Origin: Margaritifera margaritifera
Lineage: Eukaryota > Mollusca > Bivalvia > Unionida > Margaritiferidae
DNA length: 64,000 nt
Assembly: GCA_029931535.1 (NCBI GenBank)
Contig: JAQPZY010001473.1
Location: 383,501 to 447,500, forward strand
Reading direction: 5' to 3'
This document shows, one piece after another, positions 33,751 to 46,158 of this stretch. The notes beneath the pieces were generated by a model that had not been told where the DNA came from, made no database searches, and saw only the letters and a program-made list of their open reading frames with translations. Numbering within the stretch: the stretch's first letter is position 1; each line of letters starts with the position of its first letter. Position numbers and translations under genes: made by a program.

Positions 33751-35729
33751 GTAAGTATATGTTTCCAGGTTCCAATGTTTATGGACTTCCACACTCAGTG
33801 AAAAACACGTTGAACTTTGCTTGCTATACAAGTTATGATTATCCAAGTGTAACATGGAAATACATGCAAGTAACTTATTCATTGCTGTATTAAGAATGCA
33901 TTTTGGCATAGCCACAACTTGCTTGTGACTGCCTTTTTAAAATCTTGTGTCCTATGAGCCATTTGTGTCGCAAAATACCCATAGTTGGCACAAAAATTAA
34001 TTTTGAATGCATTGTTTATTTTTAAAATTAATTGATATTATGCTCATTTAGGCTTCACTTCTAGGAAATTCTTGAACTAAAAATAGCCATTTTCAGAAGT
34101 CAGAACTTACTATACCATTCTTAGATTGGTTTGTTATCCAATGGAACTTTCCACTGTTATTTTGAACTTGTGATCTTGGTAACGTGCTATGCCTCATGAT
34201 CAAATTGAAATTATTGATCAGCTACAGAGTATAGTGTCATCCTTGTAGCTTCATGGAATACTAACTCACAGTTAGTGAGCAACAATTTGAAATTTATCAA
34301 AAGCTACTTTGACCAAGTATTCAAAGAGATCAGACATGTTTCTCTGTGAATTGGATAGTGAGAAAAAATATTATGATTACTGTGATACTTTTTGGTGCTT
34401 ATCCAAAATGGCAGATTTACTCTTTTCCTGCATACTTGTATTTAATGTAGCATTCAATACTTGCACTTTTGCCAGTCTTTACTATACTAACTAATAGATG
34501 GTCCACTTTTTGAACGGTCACAGATCACTTGACCCACTCAAAGGCAAACCTAGATTTGATGCTGCTTATATCTCCATGAGGTAGATTAATAGATTCTATG
34601 CAATAAATAGCCTGCTGTGAATTGGTAGCAAAGGATTTCTATTGTGGAAAAACTAATATGATATGAATAATCATATCATACAAATTAACTCACCAACCTA
34701 CACTTTTATTTGTGCATTTGATAAAAGGAGTCTGATTTTCATCATGTGCAAATTTTATGAATTTGAATATGTATTCAGCTATTTTTGTTAATTGACAGTT
34801 CCATTTATTTTTTCTATACTTTTTTAAATGTAATTACCCTAATTTGACTACTTTTTTATGCAATTACCCTAATTTGACTGTACCTTTTTATGGAATTACC
34901 CTAATTTGGGGATTGATGTTCAGTTAAGAGTTCTGCAAGAAATGCACAACAAACTATAAATTCTAAAGTGATTTTGCTTGGGCCCTGAACTATGAAAATT
35001 AAAAATTGTAACAAAGTTAAACATTGCAACATTTCAGACGTGATCATCCTTAAACAATCTTGTACTTTTTATGTTCCACCACAACAGTGGTCTGGGCACA
35101 CATAGTTACTTTTGTCCATACATTCATCTGTCCATCTGTCACACCTGAAGTGTTGTATTTAGGTCATTTAAAACACAGTGGCAGGGCATCCATGCTCCAT
35201 TAACACATTTCTTGTTTATATTTTATAATATAGGCAATACAATGAAAGTTTTACATTTGTAATTACAGGGCAATTCAATTGCAGGATTCTTGCTTATTTC
35301 TAAAAGTCATGCTGCAAAATCAATAGGAATGTGTGAAAATCACGTATTATATTTATAAGCCCTATCCTTATTTCTTTATTAAATCTCCTATATTGAGAAA
35401 ATTCTCCCCATTTTTCAGATGGAGGGTGGAATTTTTCCCTAAATTTTCAGTTCTAGAATAGACCCTGAATTATAGATATTTTTAAGAAAGAAATTTTTAA
35501 AGTTCATACCTACATAAAGAATGTTATGATATTCCAGTGAATAAAATTATAGTTGAAATGATCTTTGCATCTTTTTATTTTTCAATAATAGCAATGAAAT
35601 CACAGTTTTTTCCTTCATTAAGAAGAATTTTACAAGGGAAAAATAATGCAGGAGAATTTCCTGTGTTTGCTGTATGGTAAATGTAAAATACATTTGAATC
35701 AACCCATCACCGTATGTTTTATTTTCTAG
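33751..35729. other. Intron; only a small tandem repeat seen
   Basis: AT-rich. At about 34817-34912 a ~33-bp unit with 'aattaccctaatttgact' occurs three times. At 35070-35170 there is a fragment 'tgttccaccacaacagtggt' with phrasing similar to other tandem families. Otherwise nothing. Confidence 0.5.
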
Positions 35730-35906
35730 GGGTCAGTTGTCCTAAACCCCCTGAGATAGCAAATGGTACTTTGCTAACAAATCGACAGTTCTATCGCTAT
35801 GGAGATGTGATAGAGTACCAGTGTAAACTTGGTTATCTACCCAGAAGGACAACTCTTCGTTGTGAAAAAACTGGCCAGTGGTCTGCATCTCCACCCACGT
35901 GTCTGA
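35730..35906 (+). CDS. Exon 15: sushi/CCP domain 5
   Basis: The exon is 177 bp between ttttctag and gtaagt, phase 1 to phase 1. It reads VSCPKPPEIANGTLL, IEYQCKLGYLP, TLRCEKTGQWSASPPTCL. It has all canonical sushi features: four cysteines, IANGTL, CxLGY and W. It is the most typical CCP in the window. Confidence 0.92.
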
Positions 35907-36059
35907 GTAAGTACATTGTATAATTGTCCAGTGATTTCACGACAGTGGTTTTGCAAAAAGTGTCACATAGGCTATTTTACTGTTCCTGTCCATGACTCTG
36001 TATTTGTACATGCATGCATTTCTACATGTGTAACATATTATGTTATGATGTTTACCCAT

Positions 36060-36460
36060 CCATTCTTTGGTTACTAATTTCACTTTTGCACAATAACTTA
36101 AGTTGTCCACCATCTACAGTTACCAAACTTTGTAGATGGCTTGCACTTGAGGTAAGGAAGAATCCTATTGATTTTAGGGTCAAAAGGTCAAAGTTACTGA
36201 CTGAAAAAAGAAAAATGTTTTTCACACATTAACTTAATCTGTCAACCTTCTACAGTTATTAGACTTTGTGGATGGCTTGCACTTGGGATAAGGGAAACCC
36301 CATTTGATTTTGTGGTCAAAAGGTCCAAAGTCAAGGTCACTGACTGAAAGAAGACAAAATGGTCTCTGTACAACTTATGTTCTCCACCATCTACAACTAC
36401 CAAACTTTGTGGATGGTTTGCACTTGGGGTAAAGAAGAACCCTGAAAAATGGTTAATTAA
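36060..36460 (+). repeat. Tandem repeat, ~130-bp unit, three copies
   Basis: The units share 'ccaccatctacagttaccaa', 'actttgtggatggcttgcac' and 'aaggtcactgactgaaag'. The third unit is cut where repeat R3 begins. Confidence 0.65.
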
Positions 36461-36469
36461 ATCTATGTG

Positions 36470-36905
36470 CCTAGTCAGGCAAGTACTAAAAAACTTTTAC
36501 TTGCCCAAAATAAACTCATGGAACTACTATATAAATATAAAAGTTAACAATGTGACTGACCTAAATTCAGTTGTGAGAAAGATTGTTTTCCTAAATTTAT
36601 TCTGTGGCCCTTCAGTTGTAAGGAATTACATACTGAGACCAGTCTGCTCTCACTGGTAAGCATTTATTAGTATTGAAGAATGAGAATAAAGCATGTGTAT
36701 GAGCTTGATCAAAACAATTGGAAAAGAAACTTCCATGAGAAAGTATGGTCTTTCAATGATAAAAGTGAGTAAAATTCTCAACAGAACATCCTTTTCATTA
36801 AGGAGAAACATTGGTTAGCCCTGAATCATGACTCATCTGAAAATTCACACAACAGCTGAAAATTTTTGCTCACCATTTCGATTTGGACAAATGAATTTAC
36901 AACCC
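36470..36905. repeat. Dispersed repeat R3, copy 2
   Basis: It is colinear with 3480-4010, from 'agtcaggcaagtac' through 'gagaccagtctgctctc' to 'tttttgctcaccattt', but with a single copy of the ~89-bp internal segment. Confidence 0.6.
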
Positions 36906-38000
36906 CTGCTGAAGGGATGGTCATATCAACATGGGTTTTCACTAAAAGACTTTTTTGGATGTGTAATTGGTCCTAAATGAAAATGCAACCAGTCTGGCTT
37001 CCAACATAGCTGCCATGCTGGCCATCTTCCTAATCTTGTTATTGCTGTTTCTCCTAATGGATGGCTATAGTGACATGGTGTTTCACTAAAAGACTTTTAA
37101 ATATATGATATGACTGCCATGTGGGAGGTCATCCAGAAAATCTTGTTATTGCCACTTCTCCTGAACGGATGGTTGTATCAGCATGGGTATTTTTACTTAA
37201 AGACATAAAGACGACTTGTAAAAATCTCGTTGATCCTCATTGAAAATGGTACCAATCAGACCCTCAAGCATGGCTGCTCTGCTATCTTTAATATATTGTT
37301 ATATCACTTCTCAAGAGCAGATGGTTATATTGACATAGGGTTTTCACTAAAAGACTTCTTATGACATTAGTTGGTCTTTCTCAGGAACAGATGGTCACAT
37401 AGACATGTGGTTTTCACTAGAAGACTTTTTATGATGTCTAGTTGGTCCTAAATAAAAATGGTGCTGATCAGACCTCAAACATGATGGCCATGGTGGTCAT
37501 CTTTAAATTTGTTTATGGTTTTCACTAAAACCTTTTGTGTATGTAATTGGTCTTTAATGAAAATGATGCTGATGTGACCTCCCAAAATGTGAAAAATCTA
37601 GTGCTACATCTCCTGAATAGATGGTCATATTGACATTTTTTTTAAAAACCTCTTCTTTTTTGCAATATATAGTTCTTTGATTAAAATTTTGCTGATCCAA
37701 CCACCAAAATGACTGCCTTGATGGCCATTCAGAGAAATCTTAATATGGCTACTTCTTTTCAATGGATGGTCATATCTACATCAGTTTCTTAAAAACATAA
37801 TAACAATATGTAACTGGTTATGAATAAAGATGGTACTCGTCTGACTTCCAGTAGGACACCATAGTATAGTAGCGATTTAAAAAATCTTATTTCTACTCCA
37901 GTTGCACAAATAAGGACATTGACATGGGATTTTCAATAAAACAATTCTTGTAATATGTAATTGCTTCTGAGTGAAAATGGTACAGATCAGACCACCAGCA
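36905..38000 (+). repeat. Family A repeat, decayed array
   Basis: About seven diverged units have 'ggatggtcatatcaacatgg', 'ttttcactaaaagactttt' and 'ttggtcctaaatgaaaat'. Neither leader nor tail is recognisable. It is the most decayed copy. Confidence 0.6.
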
Positions 38001-39520
38001 TATCCTCACTTTTTTGAAGAAGTTTGAAAACAGACCTAATTGACCTTTGGGGTCAAGTCAAAGGTCTTTGCTTGCATTTTTTGTGCTTCTTTGAGCTTAT
38101 TAACACAGTGTTTTTTGTACATATACAAATGAATTTTGATTAAAATTTTTATTTTGTTGGATTCCAATGAACAAGTTGATAGTAAGCACTATGACAATGA
38201 TTTTAAGGTAAAAGGTCTTGACTCGGGACACATTTTCCAGTACATTGATTAATAATTCCATATATAAATACACATTTTTTCTTATTTGAGTGTTTTTTTT
38301 ATTAAATTTCACAAAAATCTGGCCACCATGTTAATATTTCAGCAAAAAATGTTCAGCAAAAGCCATAAGAATTTTGGGACCCCAGATAGAAACCAAATTT
38401 GATCTGGTACTTAATATCAAGAAGACTAAGTTTTCTTTGATTTTCCCTTGTATATAACCCACTATGAATGCGATAGGGCCATATAATGTTGTTCTTGTCA
38501 GTCAGTCCATACATAAAATCCAGTCATGTTTTTGAATATAGGTCAGTGTGTCAGTCACTGTAATGGGAAATTCATGTTTCCTGAACACATTGTTAGTTCT
38601 GACAAAATTTTATTGAATTATGGTTCCTGTTTGATGGAAAACTTGGCCTTGCAGTGCAAATTTTGTTTTTGCTCAGTAACTTTTGAAGGACTTCATGGAT
38701 TGACATAGATTGTTAAAGGCTCAATATAAAAGCAAGGTCAGATTTGATTTTCAGCTCTTTCTAGCAACATATTAACTGTGTTATGACCTTAAAACTTTAA
38801 ACATGGATTTCTTTCATTCTTTGGTAGGGTTTCCATATCATATGGACAAATATCTAGTTTGCCGTCTAGTCCTCCTAGGTCTTTGTTTGTACTTATGAGA
38901 CCTTTTGTTGACCAGTTTTCTTCATGTCTCTTTTTTATTTGAAAAGCATTAATCCTGTTTGCAAAAAACTTTACATCCCAAAGTCCTATGAAAATATTAC
39001 TATGATATTTTTTTAAGTCATAAACTGCCAGAACATTTTCTGAATTTCTCAAGACAATGCTGCAGAACTACAGCAACAAAAAAGAATCATAAAAATATAA
39101 GAATTACACATGATTCTAATACATTATTGTGTACTTTTATTGATTGGTTTTTCTTGGAGCTTATTTATTAAAGGCTCCATCAGCTTAAGATTATCTCTTT
39201 TATCGTGTTTTATTTTCTCAATATTCTGACCATGATATAGGTTACATCAACCCATGTATCTTCTGCATTTATACTGGGAGTTGATATTTACTGGGTTTTT
39301 ATCTTGCATGCATTAGGAAGTTGCACAACATAGGTATTATTTTCTTGTGGTGACCGCTATGGTGGGTTATGAATATGAATATTTCATGTTGAAGATTTTG
39401 CGATGTAGATGCATTGGGAGTACATTTCTTGGAACCATTTTGATGACCAATCAAGTGACTGCTCACTTCGTATTCAAAGATTTTTCTAGCATTTTCAAAA
39501 CAAGTCCAGGGATCCATGGA
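38000..39520. other. Intron part without recognised feature
   Basis: AT-rich. A minus-strand frame at 38789-39052 (87 codons) has no recognisable domain. Nothing else supported. Confidence 0.4.
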
Positions 39521-39526
39521 ATTTTA

Positions 39527-39676
39527 TTTTAATAGCAGTAATACATTACTTAAAGCAATTGCATTGCTTTTCTTTTCCAGGACACATAGTCCCCCATCCA
39601 AGCTAAATCATTCCTTCCTCTAATTAGTATTGGTTGGTTCTAGAGCTGAAAAGAACAAGATCCCAGTCTGACTGGG
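39527..39676. repeat. DIRS left inverted terminal repeat
   Basis: It pairs with the minus strand of 44276-44430 at most positions, from 'gcattgcttttcttttcca' through 'gaaaagaacaagatcccag'. Outer border is approximate. Confidence 0.8.
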
Positions 39677-40309
39677 GACAGGGATTAGGTTGAGACCCCC
39701 CCTTCCCCATTTCTGTGCTACCGCTCGATCCTGATTTGGATAGGGAGTCAGCTGGTACTTGCCTAACTAGGGAGGGGGATCGGATCAGTATCACCCTCTT
39801 CCCTATGTTCCCTTTTAATCCCAACGGGAATGTGGGGATATCCCTTTTCGGGAAGTGAGTCTTCCACCCCCCTCATGATGCCATGGATGTCCCTCCCTTG
39901 GCTTCAAGGTAGGGCCAACATTACATGCTCTGTACCTGTTTTGTCCCCTCCAGCCAGGGGCAACAAAAAGGAGGGGGTGAAACTCTCCCCTTGGATGATC
40001 TAGAAGGGATAAAAAACGTTATCATTTGCCTAGAGGGTCCACTAGTAGGGTCAGTCCATCATCCTCAATGATTGGCTTTGCATAAGGACAAGCCTATTCT
40101 CATGTCCTTTCCATAGAGAGACCCTTAGAGAGACAGTCCTGTCTCTTCTCAGAAGTGAGCTCAGGATGATGACATTATTTCCATAATGGTGGATTTGAAT
40201 GAGTTCGCTGAGGAACTGGTGGTAAAGATTCTTCAACTTCCATGAGGGGCCCCAACCTCCTCCCACCAAATGTTGGAGGAGGAGTGTGGATGTTTGATAA
40301 AGTGGTTAA

Positions 40310-41095
40310 AGATGTTTAATGCCACCTTCCCCTAACTTGTGTACAAAGCCTTCAGACTCTGAGTACAAAAAGATTCTCTCCAGTCTGGAGAGACTCTCAG
40401 GGACATCATGTTCCGACTTTCTGTCACTTCTGCATTCCGTGATGGTTTGGGAGCTTACATGGAAGTTTCCCCGGGGACAAGATTTTGCCAGGCAGCAGAA
40501 GGGGCGGTCTGTCATCCCCCATGCTTCAACCTCTGGTTTCTGGATCCAGCTATAGAGTCCACTTGCTGGCTTGGCCTCTTAAACGCCTTGGGATGCTGCG
40601 GCAGCACAAGGGGTGAATTTGGTTCCGACTTGGGCTCGCCTTCCAGTGAAAACCTTGGAGGCATTGGTGCTTAAGGCCTGTAGTCTTGTCACAATTGCCA
40701 AGCATACTGACCTATTTTCAGCAGACTCTTTCAGTCTCTTGAAGAAGGAATCATTGTTTCTAGTGGTGCTTCAGCGTATGCAGGAAGCTGTAGCAAAGAT
40801 GTTGAGGCATGTGCTTTCTATGTCCATGGTGCTCTCTGCAGAGCTGCTCCACCTCCACAGGGATGATGCTTTAGAGATGTTGAAGGTCTTGCTGGACCTT
40901 AGCAAGAACCTTCTTAGGCCTGCTCCTCTTGAGGTGGAGATGCTCTTCAGAAGCCTCATCATTTCCATGGTGTCACAGGATTTGAGGGACCAACAACACT
41001 GGTCCCTTGTAGCTGCTCCTGGTCTTTCAAAACAGGCCAAAATGAGTGCTTCCCCAGACCGCTCCTTTGTGACATTCTCCCAAATTTTCAAGTGA
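40310..41095 (+). pseudogene. DIRS gag-like region
   Basis: Pieces in several frames give a helix-rich protein. The longest, 40613-41095, ends near MLRHVLSMSMVLSAELLHL, HRDDALEML and LLRPAPLEVEMLFRS. The 'xRDDxL ... LRxxPLxxxxLF' phrasing is what I know from gag-like ORFs of DIRS/Ngaro elements. Assignment rests mainly on position before the RT. Confidence 0.5.
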
Positions 41096-41479
41096 GTGCA
41101 GCCCCAACAGTCTCAAAAGCAGCTTCACTTCAAAGCTTCCTCTCACCTGTCATTTACTAGATGAGGCAGTTGGAATGGTCATGGGGGATAGTCTTTGGAC
41201 TCCCCCCCCCCCTTTCCTAAGGAGGGAGGTGATCGATCCTAGAGACTCATACCCTCTCATGCCATGTCTATGTCTCCCTCATCCCAGCATCCCAGTAGGA
41301 GCTTGGCTAGCCATTTTTTCAGGGGTTTGGTTAGGCATCATGAACGATGTACGGGTCCTTTCCACCCTAAAGGATGGCTACAGGCTTTGTTTCTGGAAAC
41401 ATCCTCTACTATCACAGGCTCCATGTGCTTTCACTAGTCCATACTGGTGCATTTAATGGCGGAGGTACACATCCTTCTG

Positions 41480-42290
41480 CAGAAGGAAGCAGTCGAGAGG
41501 GTGAGAAACGACCAGACTCTGACCTTCTAATTCTGGATTTTTCTGGTGTCAAAGAAAGGCGGAAGGTTTCGGTTCATAATCAACCTGTCTGCCTTAAGCA
41601 AATTTCTTTGGGAAGAACGCTTTAAGACGGAGATGACTGCCTTGGTCAGGAATGCCGTAAGGCATCCATTGATCTTCAAGATGCATATCTTCACATCCCC
41701 ATCTTCCCTCCAAATAGAAAATACCTCCGGTTTTGTCTTGACCTGGAGGTATTTCAATTTTTGAGCACATCTGTTTGGCCTAGCCTCCATCCCAGAGTCT
41801 TTACCAGGGTGATTGGGGTAGTTGCAGCCCACCTAGGGATCCCCATCCTCTGGTATTTTAATGACTGCTTGTTGCACTAAATTCTCTGAGATTCTCTTTT
41901 GAAGGACCTGTTCCTCTGTTGGTCCACAGTGACCTGTCTTGGTCGTATCTCAATCCTAGAGAAGTTAGATCCCATTCCTTCTCAGGACTTCGTATATGTT
42001 TGGATACATTTCCTCACCAGCCTTGGGAGAGTTCATATTCATCCTAACAGGATCAACAAGATCCTGTCCCTCATAACGGCTCTCCTGTCCAAGACCTCAT
42101 CAACTCTTCTTTACCTCTCACTCCTGAGGACTCTGAACTCAGCAGCAGATGAACTCAGCAGCAGACTTGGTTCCCCTAGGAAGACTTTACTTGCACCTTC
42201 TCCAGTTCCTGCATCTAGCAAATTGGGGAAAACAGAAGGATCTCCCTGTGATGCAATTTTCACCACCACCTGAGCTGGTGGCTAAATCTC
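41480..42290 (+). pseudogene. DIRS reverse transcriptase, decayed
   Basis: SKKGGRFRFIINLSALSKFL near 41546-41605 matches the (V)xKKDGxxRxIIxLxxLN motif. The catalytic loop at 41851-41874 reads WYFNDCLL where active elements have a Y/L-x-D-D box, so one Asp is Asn. Later segments VYVWIHFLTSLGRVHIHP and NSAADLVPLGRLYLHLLQ (42149 on) match the DIRS RT C-terminal part. At least three frame changes. Confidence 0.75.
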
Positions 42291-42960
42291 GATTGGTTTC
42301 TGACTGCAGTCCCAGTTCACACCATGAACCCCACTCCTTTCTGTACACCGACACATCAGATTTGGGTTGAGGTGCTCACCTGGAGCCAGAAGGCATAGTT
42401 CTGCAGGGATCTTGGTCACTGGAAGAAGCGACCCTTCATATAAACAACTTGTGGGCAGTTTTATAGTCCAACAGGGGTGTGTTGGACTCGAGTTGCTGCA
42501 TAATGATCTTCTTGGATAACACATCAGTAGTGTACCTCATGTTGCAAGGAGGTACACATGTTCCTTCTCATTGTGTGGAAGTCTGGAGCCTCTTTTGTTG
42601 GGCAGCCTCCTCAGAGATCACTCTCTAAGACCACAATATTCTGGGCAAGAGGAATATTCTGGCAGACAGTCTGTCCAGAGGTGGCTGTGATGTCCTTACA
42701 GTATGGTCTTTGCACCAGTAAGTTGCAGAGACACTTTTCCAACTGTGTGTGTGTATGGGGTGGGGGTGGGGCGGGGCGGCTTGGAAAACTTGTTCACAAC
42801 AAAGCTGAACAACAAACTCCCCTTTTATGTCTCCCCAGTCTCAGATCAGTGGATGCCTTCAGTGTAAAGTGGGATTGTCTGTTCCTGTACACCTTCCCAC
42901 CTTTCAGCATGATTCCATAGGTGCTCCACCAAGTCTCCTCTGCTCAGCTCATCCTGCTAG
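42290..42960 (+). pseudogene. DIRS RNase H region, decayed
   Basis: HSFLYTDTSDLG resembles the first catalytic 'xYTDASxxG' strand with Asp present. Further on, LFTTKLNNKLPFYVSPVSD (about 42785-42845) matches the 'DLFATxxNxKLPxYVSPxPD' segment typical of DIRS RNase H regions. Stops and frame changes abound, and a poly-C run follows at 42960-42985. Confidence 0.7.
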
Positions 42961-42985
42961 CCCCCCCCCCCCCCCCCCCCCCCCC
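42960..42985. repeat. Poly-C tract
   Basis: Twenty-six consecutive C residues (42960-42985) between the RNase H and recombinase regions of the DIRS element. Length is prone to sequencing error. Confidence 0.9.
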
Positions 42986-42989
42986 GTGA

Positions 42990-43970
42990 CTTCATTGGTC
43001 ATGGTTCAGCGACCTACTTGACCACTTCTACAGAGGTGGGACCTGCTTTTGCAGCACAGGGGTCTCTATTCAACAACAGTGTACAGACTCGTCACCTTCA
43101 TGCATGGCTCATCTCAAGTGATGAATCCACCATGACCAGTTTTTGGGCAAAGTTGCAAACTAGGAGACAGTCCACTTCCATTGTCTACGATGCATTGTGG
43201 CTAGCCCTTTCTAACACACTCAAGTTCTCAAGGGGCTTCACTGTTGGGTTGGACTCTCATCTTTATGCTCTCATCAGGCATTTTGAGCCCTCTAATGCTT
43301 AGACAGAATCTCTCGTGCTTTCTTTAGGCATTGCCAAAACCTCCTTATGAACCGTTGAGTGAAGCTTTCTTCGAGAACCCTTCCCTTAAAACTGGTTTCC
43401 TACATGTCCTTGCCATCTGTGAGGAGAAGGAGCGAGCTTGATGCTGTGTCTGTGGAAGAAGGCTGTTAACAATTCAATGGTAATTATGAGTCAGTTTATC
43501 TTCTTTACCAGCCTGGGTTTCTGGCTACAATTGAATTACCTTCAGTGGCTCCATTCCCTATCAAGATACCAGTGTCAGTCATATCTGTGCTGGTGATGAT
43601 CAAGATAAACTCCTTTGCCCAGTTAGGGTCTTAAGGTTTTATTTGGCTTCCTCTAAAGGGAGAATTAAATATCAGAAGCGTCTCTTCCTACCTAGGGTTC
43701 CGCGGATATTTTGGTGTCCACTATTTCCAGGTGGATTTTCGTCACTATCAAGAGAGCTTATCTTTCATGAGAATTAAAGTCTATGAAGTTATTTCTATTG
43801 CTACTTCCTGGGCCTATTTGAATCATTCATCCTTGGATGATGTTATGAGAGCTGCTGTTTGGTAGTCTCACACTACCTTCGCCTCATTTTATCTTCAATC
43901 TTTGGCGCACCAGAGCGAATGCATTTTTTCATTGGGCTCGATAGTAACAGCACAGCAAATGGTTCAGCTT
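42990..43970 (+). pseudogene. DIRS tyrosine recombinase, decayed
   Basis: HLHAWLISSDESTMTSFWAK and LQTRRQSTSIVYDALW (43099-43200) match the N-terminal core-binding segment with 'RxSTxxxYxxKW'. The C-terminus carries STISRWIFVTIKRAYLS, then SSLDDVMRAAVW and TTFASFYLQ (43827-43899), the segment with the nucleophilic Tyr. A stop codon at 43862-43864 lies just before that Tyr. Several other breaks. Confidence 0.75.
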
Positions 43971-44127
43971 TCTACCAGCTTACAGTAGTGATAACACCTA
44001 CCATAAGGGTAAGTTCAGTAGTTTTATGCCAGATTTGTTGGGGCCATCAGATTCCATTTTATCTGGTCAGTTTAACAAATTGAATGCAATAGTATTAGAT
44101 AATGTATTACTGCTATTAAAATGTATT

Positions 44128-44456
44128 GGGGGGTGGGGGTGAAATTAATTTTAATTATGTAATACTTACCAGCTACTATTGCAAAGATTCCCTCTTCCCA
44201 CCCTGCTCTGATGTCCTGTACTCAAGTTCCAAGTCAAAGAAGATAGTATTCTGTATGTCGGCCATGACTCGGGAGTCAGACTGGGATATTGTTCTTTTCA
44301 GTTCTAGAACTTTCCAGTCCTAATGGGAGGAAGGAATTATGTAGCTTGGAGAAGGGGCTTTGAGTCCCAAAAAAGGAAAACAATGCAGTAGTAGCAGGTA
44401 AGTATTACTAAGCATTACATAATTAAAATTAGTTTTAACACCCACACCCCCCACCC
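44128..44456. repeat. DIRS internal complementary region plus right inverted repeat
   Basis: 'aattttaattatgtaatact' with 'taccagctactattgcaaag' at 44149-44189 recurs inverted at 44372-44430 ('gcagtagtagcaggtaagta' and 'cataattaaaatt'). The right terminal repeat occupies 44276-44430. Together they form a ~330-bp imperfect hairpin. Confidence 0.75.
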
Positions 44457-44710
44457 TGAATAAACTCCTAAATTGTTATGTGCCCCTCTTTAAGTTGAAC
44501 ATATTATGGTATTGCCCATTCCATCCATTTATCTGTCAACATTTGCTTCCCACTCAAAACAGCTTTTTCTTTCTCAGTAGGTATATTGACTTGTATTTTT
44601 TTAATTTAATGAGATTAATTATCAATGATTGCTCTAGTTACAATCACAACATCAGGAGTCTTTTAATAATGTTACTGTCTTTTTATTTTGTTTTGCATTG
44701 CTTTTCATAG

Positions 44711-44908
44711 GAACAACATGCCCCACAGATAATCCAGGAACTCTCACCAACCCGGCTGTCTACTCATCAGGGCCATATAACTATGGAAATTTGCTGACAT
44801 TACAATGTAATGTGCCAGGACGAGGCATGTTCAACAAGACACGCCAGTGTCTATACAACAGAGATGCTGATAACTACATGCTGTATGGAAATCAGTATGA
44901 ATGTGGAG
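44711..44908 (+). CDS. Exon 16: sushi/CCP-like domain 6
   Basis: The exon is 198 bp between ttcatag and gtaagg, phase 1 to phase 1. It encodes TTCPTDNPGTLTNPAVYSSG, LLTLQCNVPGRGMF, RQCLYNRDADN and QYECG. It has four cysteines with CCP-like spacing but no late Trp and a divergent middle, so it is the least typical sushi module. Confidence 0.8.
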
Positions 44909-45732
44909 GTAAGGAAAGTGATTCATGTAACTTAAGAAATTGTCATTCCAGTTTTGGGAAGGAATTAGATTTGTATTTGAATCACATGTTCTTACAGAAT
45001 TAATGATAGAGTAACTTGTTTAAGGTAAATAAAACAAAAATGAAATTTATTAGACAAGACAGAGTTTCCAGTTATCCAAGACAATAAAAGTGTACTGCAT
45101 AAAGTGGTGTAGTCTTTTACTGAGGTTGATTCAATATCAAAATCCATGACCATTCTCGTGTTATTTTAGGGACTGCATTATAATGAGGTACTTTATAGTG
45201 ATAAACCAATGTACTTAATGCAGTGCTGACTATTCTCCTTAAAAGGATCAGATAAGGGTCCGATATGCATAGGAGGGACTTTATCCCCTTCAAATACAGT
45301 CATGGAACTAAAAAACAAATATTAAGTAATTTTGTTTTTAATTCAGTCCATGTCAGCTTTAAATGTTTTCAGTGTAAGGAATCAACATTAAATACATTTA
45401 AGTTATAATTCTGTGCATTCTGTTTACTAGAAGAGGGGGCTGTATCGGTCTGAATGTGTATCCATTCATTTAGACCTAGTATTGAATAACAATTGTATCA
45501 GACGAATTCTATATATACTATTTACATGGCTGCAGGTACTTCAGGGTTTTTGCATTTTACACTTATTTATGTACATGTAGTTACTGAGTACAGGTATTTT
45601 AAAAAAAATATCTGAAGCAAGGTCAGTAATACATAAGATAGCAAATTTATCTATAACAAATTTACAAATAATCAACTTTTAAATCCTACCCTTTCACTAA
45701 TAATTTTTATGCATGTTTCTTCTCTTTTGCAG
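44909..45732. other. Intron without recognised feature
   Basis: An AT-rich 824-bp intron. Nothing supported. Confidence 0.5.
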
Positions 45733-45924
45733 TAATTAATTGTGGTGTTCCTGAGGCAGTGGCAGGAAGCAACTTCACTGCTCCTCAGTCAACCACATAT
45801 AACAGTTCCTTCTTGTTTGCATGCAGTAACCTGTACACACAGCAGGGAAATAGCAGTGCTGGTGACTCTAAAGTTCGTTGTGGTAATGACTCATATTGGG
45901 ACTTTGGGAGCCTACAGTGTGTTG
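45733..45924 (+). CDS. Exon 17: sushi/CCP domain 7
   Basis: The exon is 192 bp between tttgcag and gtaaga, phase 1 to phase 1. It encodes INCGVPEAVAGSNFTAPQST, FLFACSNLYTQ, VRCGNDSYWDFGSLQCV. Four cysteines and the late Trp are present; several NxS/T sites (NFT, NSS twice, NDS) suggest N-glycosylation. Confidence 0.88.
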
Positions 45925-46032
45925 GTAAGAAATGTCATGATTTTTTTTCCCCAGCTGTGACAGTATAGGGTTGTGCTAAAAATGTCTGTATTAAACTTTT
46001 TTTTTTTTTTTTGGACTGACTCTAGCATTAGC

Positions 46033-46158
46033 TGTCCACAACTGTTACTCTGCTAGATTATTCCTTGGTCATAGTATGTTAGGACAGTGTTACACAACTG
46101 TTACTATGCTAGATTATTCCTTAGTCATAGTATGCTAGGACAGTGTTACAGATACCAT
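46033..46158. repeat. ~66-bp tandem duplication
   Basis: 'caactgttactctgctagat' and 'caactgttactatgctagat' each begin a unit running through 'tcatagtatgntaggacagt'. Two copies differ at only a few positions. Confidence 0.8.

Larger units (their letters stand above)
39520..44456 (+). mobile_element. DIRS-type tyrosine-recombinase retrotransposon, inactivated
   Basis: The element is about 4.9 kb with inverted terminal repeats. Left 39527-39676 contains 'cattccttcctctaattag' and 'agctgaaaagaacaagatcc'. Right 44276-44430 contains, on the minus strand, 'aattccttcctcccattagg' and 'aactgaaaagaacaatatcc'. A segment at 44128-44185 repeats the outermost right end in inverted form, as the internal complementary region of DIRS elements does. 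Between the ends, decayed gag, reverse transcriptase, RNase H and tyrosine recombinase follow in the DIRS order on the plus strand. Many frameshifts and stops make it non-functional. Confidence 0.85.

Noticed and set aside
38789..39052. Minus-strand 87-codon frame
   Set aside because: Polar reading with no recognisable domain, no splice partners and no neighbouring minus-strand gene.
40771..41091. Minus-strand 106-codon frame
   Set aside because: Antisense shadow of the DIRS gag-like region on the plus strand.
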